A stretch of DNA of 15,072 bases, from assembly GCA_900546345.1 (NCBI GenBank), contig URCI01000063.1, forward strand, positions 1-15,072, given 5' to 3'. Below, piece by piece: positions 12,274 through 15,072 of the stretch. The notes below the pieces were generated by a model. That model did no database searches, was not told the origin of the DNA, and was given only the letters and a program-made list of their open reading frames with translations. Position 1 is the stretch's first letter, and each line of letters opens with the position of its first letter. The stretch is from an uncultured Prevotella sp. (lineage in GTDB: Bacteria; Bacteroidota; Bacteroidia; Bacteroidales; Bacteroidaceae). The position numbers were made by a program, and so were the translations under genes.

Positions 12274-14832
12274 CTATAGAGGAAATGACACTTTTGCCGT
12301 TACTTCCCTTGGACGCAAGCGATTATAAGTATACTGCATGTAATCTGTGGAGATGGTCATTCGCTCATACTTTGTTGTACCAAAGATGTTGTTCACGCCA
12401 AGACTCAACTCATATCTTTTCTGCGTCCAAGTTACCTTGAAATCAGAGAAATAAGCGGTATTGACACTTTCGTCATTGCTGTGATAGAGTTCATGAGTCC
12501 AGGAGAACTGCCAGTTACCTGGCATGAAGAACATCGTTAGCTTGTGATTGAACGAATTCGTCGCTTTTGTAGTCAACTCAGGATTGGTCGTATTCTCAGA
12601 CTTCATACTATTGAAGGCAGAATATTCTTCCAATGAGAATACTGTGCTCGGCATGAAGGCAAACTTGAAATGGGCAGAATAGAATCGCAAATGGCAGTGG
12701 TTCTCTTTCTCAGAAATCCATGTGCTATAGTTGTTCTGCATCACATCTCCACCCAAAGTGAATGTCGTCTTGCCATATCCGAAAGCCTTGCTAATCTCGG
12801 CAGAGCCACGCATCTGCTCGTTACGAGACTTCAAGTCAAGTGATTGCATGGTGTAAACATTGTCCCGATAGTCATAAGTGGACATCGGAACATCATTAGT
12901 CTTAACATAACTCCCCGATAGGTTGAAGAACAAGCCTATGTTAGGATTGGAATATTCCAACTTGCCATTATAGCTGTCAAGAGAGGTGAAGTCAAGTTTA
13001 CCGCTTCCTTTTATCCGCGTTGTGTAATCAACAAAGTAAGTCATTGGTACATTGTTGCTGATACCAAAGCAAGTGTATTGATGGTTATAATAGAAGTTAG
13101 TGTCCCATGTCCCGCTGAGCTTATAACCTATGAAGAAATAAGGATTCACGAAGAACTTGTTGTCCTCATTGCCTGCAAGATGGAAGAATGCAACATAACA
13201 AGGGACAGAAAGCGAAGACCTTATACCGTATTTCTCAAAACTTACACGCGGTGTTATTTTCATCTCCACTTCCCTGTAGTTGACTTTCTGAGGCGCACCA
13301 TTCACCAATTCTATATCGTCATTCTTATAGCCGAGTTGAGCATCGTAAGAAATATACATTCCCAAAAGACTATGTCGAAAGCCTGTGCTTACCTTTGCGT
13401 TCAATGTCTTTACATTCAACTCTTGCGGTATGGAGTCAGTTACTGTCAACAGTCTGCCGGGAAGGTAACGATAATCAAACATAGCATTGAGATTAAAGCT
13501 GCGGCCGTTTCCCAACTTCTTTATGAGGTTGAAATTATCAGTTAATCCTCGTTTTCTCGGTTGGACATCCTGACGTATTGACGAACCGTTGAGCATTGTT
13601 GTTGCCGCAGATTCATTCCAGTTAACAGAAGCCTTTATGCTGTTCTCCAGATACAAGCTGTCCTGATTTTGCTTGTACAGCACCTCTACATTGGCTTCCC
13701 TTCTGTATTTGTTGGCATCATACGATTCATCCATAACAGGCTGACCTAAAATATTGGTATAGGTGGTTTGGTCTTTCCTGTAACCGATGGTCTTGTCAAA
13801 GAGGTAAGTGCCTTGCAAGCGCAAGTCGGCATTCTTGCCAGTCTTAAAAAGCCAGTTGGTAGCGGCTATATGAGTATCATTGCAGTTGTATCTTTCCAAC
13901 TTCAAATCTGGTGCGCTGACAGCGATGTCGTTTATCCAAGTGCCATCGTTGCCTTCCAAGTTCGAACTTGATGCCAAATCACGTATTTCATGCTGTATAT
14001 CCTTACCAGTGTTATTCCATTTATACATTGAAAGATTCTGATGCTTCCTGCCAAACAACATCGACACAGCCCTGCCGTCACAAAGAAAGTCATTGCCAAT
14101 ACCTTTTTGAACTTGCGCACCAGCTCCCAACTCAATAAGTCCATTCAAGACCTCTTTCGCTTCGTCTTCAAGTATAAGATTGAGGGCAGCTTGGTCGGAG
14201 AAGTTTATACCTTTCAATGCCTTTATCGGTTGATGATTTCTGAGCACTTCCACGTTTTTTACCTTCTTAGCTGACAGGTTTTCCGATGCCATGGCATATT
14301 TTCCACCCATAAGATCCATGCCTTCAATATAAAACTTATTGATAGGCTTGCCCTGATATGTAATGGTTCCCTTGTCCGATACATCCAATCCCGGCATCTT
14401 CGCAATGACGTCCGCAATACTCCTGTCTTGCTTCTGCCGGAATCCCGCAACGGAATATATAAGTGTGTCGCTTCTCTGCTGCAGTCGCTTGCTTTTTACT
14501 TCCACCTCTTTTATTTCGATGGCATCCTGGTGCATATAGATTGTCATACCAGGCTTATATTCTGAAACCGTAATTGTCTTTTGGGCAAAACCAAGATAAC
14601 TGACACTTAGTGACTTCACGACTTTGCTGTCAGTCACCTGCAAGACGAAGCTTCCGTCTTCCCCGGTATTCCTGAATGAAACGGGATTGCCAATGCTGTC
14701 CATAGCCACCACAGACGCATAATCCAATGGTTTATGCGTCTTATAGTCTTTTACAAAACCCGTAAAGTTTTGTGCGTTGGCTGTAAAAGACAATGCTAAA
14801 AGTAAAAACAATAACAGTTTTTTCAATGACAC
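12274..14832 (-). CDS. Paralogous outer-membrane beta-barrel protein with CarboxypepD_reg-like N-terminus
   Basis: Outer-membrane protein of 852 residues, built like the plus-strand neighbour: signal peptide MSLKKLLLFLLLALSFTANA (cleavage before Q21); a regulatory-like beta-sandwich at about 22-100 (FTGFVKDYKTHKPLDYASVV, VKSLSVSYLGFAQ); a plug-like domain at about 107-222 (QDRSIADVIAKMPGLDVSDK, YQGKPINKFYIEGMDLMGGKY, VEVLRNHQPIKALKGINFSDQAAL); then barrel strands to LGVNNIFGTTKYER and the C-terminal KVSFPL. The plug segments of the two genes are nearly superimposable, so they are paralogues. The start is GTG at 14832: an in-frame TAA lies three codons upstream and no ATG is near, with TTG at 14826 the only alternative. 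It follows the GLPGLI-like gene after 6 bases. It is markedly more AT-rich than the plus-strand copy. Substrate unknown. Confidence 0.87.
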   Translation of the reverse strand: MSLKKLLLFLLLALSFTANAQNFTGFVKDYKTHKPLDYASVVAMDSIGNPVSFRNTGEDGSFVLQVTDSKVVKSLSVSYLGFAQKTITVSEYKPGMTIYMHQDAIEIKEVEVKSKRLQQRSDTLIYSVAGFRQKQDRSIADVIAKMPGLDVSDKGTITYQGKPINKFYIEGMDLMGGKYAMASENLSAKKVKNVEVLRNHQPIKALKGINFSDQAALNLILEDEAKEVLNGLIELGAGAQVQKGIGNDFLCDGRAVSMLFGRKHQNLSMYKWNNTGKDIQHEIRDLASSSNLEGNDGTWINDIAVSAPDLKLERYNCNDTHIAATNWLFKTGKNADLRLQGTYLFDKTIGYRKDQTTYTNILGQPVMDESYDANKYRREANVEVLYKQNQDSLYLENSIKASVNWNESAATTMLNGSSIRQDVQPRKRGLTDNFNLIKKLGNGRSFNLNAMFDYRYLPGRLLTVTDSIPQELNVKTLNAKVSTGFRHSLLGMYISYDAQLGYKNDDIELVNGAPQKVNYREVEMKITPRVSFEKYGIRSSLSVPCYVAFFHLAGNEDNKFFVNPYFFIGYKLSGTWDTNFYYNHQYTCFGISNNVPMTYFVDYTTRIKGSGKLDFTSLDSYNGKLEYSNPNIGLFFNLSGSYVKTNDVPMSTYDYRDNVYTMQSLDLKSRNEQMRGSAEISKAFGYGKTTFTLGGDVMQNNYSTWISEKENHCHLRFYSAHFKFAFMPSTVFSLEEYSAFNSMKSENTTNPELTTKATNSFNHKLTMFFMPGNWQFSWTHELYHSNDESVNTAYFSDFKVTWTQKRYELSLGVNNIFGTTKYERMTISTDYMQYTYNRLRPREVTAKVSFPL

Positions 14833-14838
14833 AACACG

Positions 14839-15072
14839 TTAATAGTATTCTTTCAGACAGGCAACTCGCGACTTTGATTTTGAGCCGTAATATATGCCTT
14901 TAATGCCCATCGCCTTGGAATAAGCCTCATAATTACCCTCTTGTAGCTGCTTAAGTTTCTGTACTTTTAGCGGTGTCGACTTCAAAGCTTTTCTTAATTC
15001 AACTTCCATTGGAGTGTTGACATGAGTCTTTATACCAATGCATTCAAAGGAAAACTGTCCTTTCTTGTCTTT
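14839..15072 (-). CDS. Partial GLPGLI-family-like protein (C-terminal 77 residues)
   Basis: The open frame enters from the right edge and ends at TAA (14841-14839). The visible part begins KDKKGQFSFECIGIKTHVNT and ends SRVACLKEYY. KGQFSFECIGI matches the strand that normally follows the GLPGLI motif; the plus-strand homologue has GFITIEASCI there. The motif itself would lie just outside the window. The rest is a Lys/Gln-rich helix (VQKLKQLQEGNYEAYSKAMG). It sits 6 bases upstream of the paralogous beta-barrel gene, repeating the plus-strand gene order, which supports the assignment. Confidence 0.7.
   Translation of the reverse strand, partial: KDKKGQFSFECIGIKTHVNTPMEVELRKALKSTPLKVQKLKQLQEGNYEAYSKAMGIKGIYYGSKSKSRVACLKEYY

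Overview
The window looks like chromosomal DNA from a Bacteroidales bacterium, most plausibly Prevotella/Segatella-like. The reasons are Bacteroidetes-type promoters (TAnnTTTG -7 elements about 20 bases downstream of a weak TTT-type -33 box), a GLPGLI-motif protein, outer-membrane beta-barrels with carboxypeptidase-regulatory-like N-termini, and an M56 membrane peptidase carrying a TonB-type C-terminus. No rRNA, tRNA or CRISPR array was seen.

Layout. (1) Positions 1-5075, minus strand: a heavy-metal efflux operon of the CzcCBA/HME-RND type (czcC, czcB, czcA in transcription order). The pump gene czcA is cut off about 170 residues early. Its homology ends at position 51, and the outermost 50 bases look like the end of a mobile element. 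(2) Positions 5076-5220: a compact divergent promoter region. (3) Positions 5221-6360, plus strand: two half-size CHR-family (chromate transporter-like) membrane proteins, separated by a tandem array of seven 7-base units that supplies the stop of the first gene and runs up to the start of the second. (4) Positions 6361-6784: an intergenic stretch ending in a strong dyad, a promoter and a BlaI-family repressor gene. (5) Positions 6785-8752: the BlaI-like repressor and a BlaR1-like M56 metallopeptidase in one operon. The peptidase has no penicillin-binding sensor domain; in its place are a segment resembling a TonB-receptor plug and a TonB C-terminal domain. (6) Positions 8937-12265, plus strand: a GLPGLI-family secreted protein overlapping by 4 bases a large outer-membrane beta-barrel protein. 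(7) Positions 12274-15072, minus strand: a second, paralogous GLPGLI/beta-barrel pair. It meets the first tail to tail with 8 bases between stop codons and is clearly more AT-rich.

How the genes may work together. The metal pump operon would have exported divalent cations but is probably non-functional because CzcA lacks its last five membrane helices. The more interesting part is 6.7-15 kb. A repressor plus membrane-peptidase switch sits directly upstream of a GLPGLI/beta-barrel pair, and an 11-base sequence from the putative repressor operator recurs in inverted orientation just before the first GLPGLI start codon. This suggests, as inference only, an envelope-sensing circuit in which the M56/TonB protein relieves BlaI-like repression of the outer-membrane pair. 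The substrate or signal cannot be read from the sequence.
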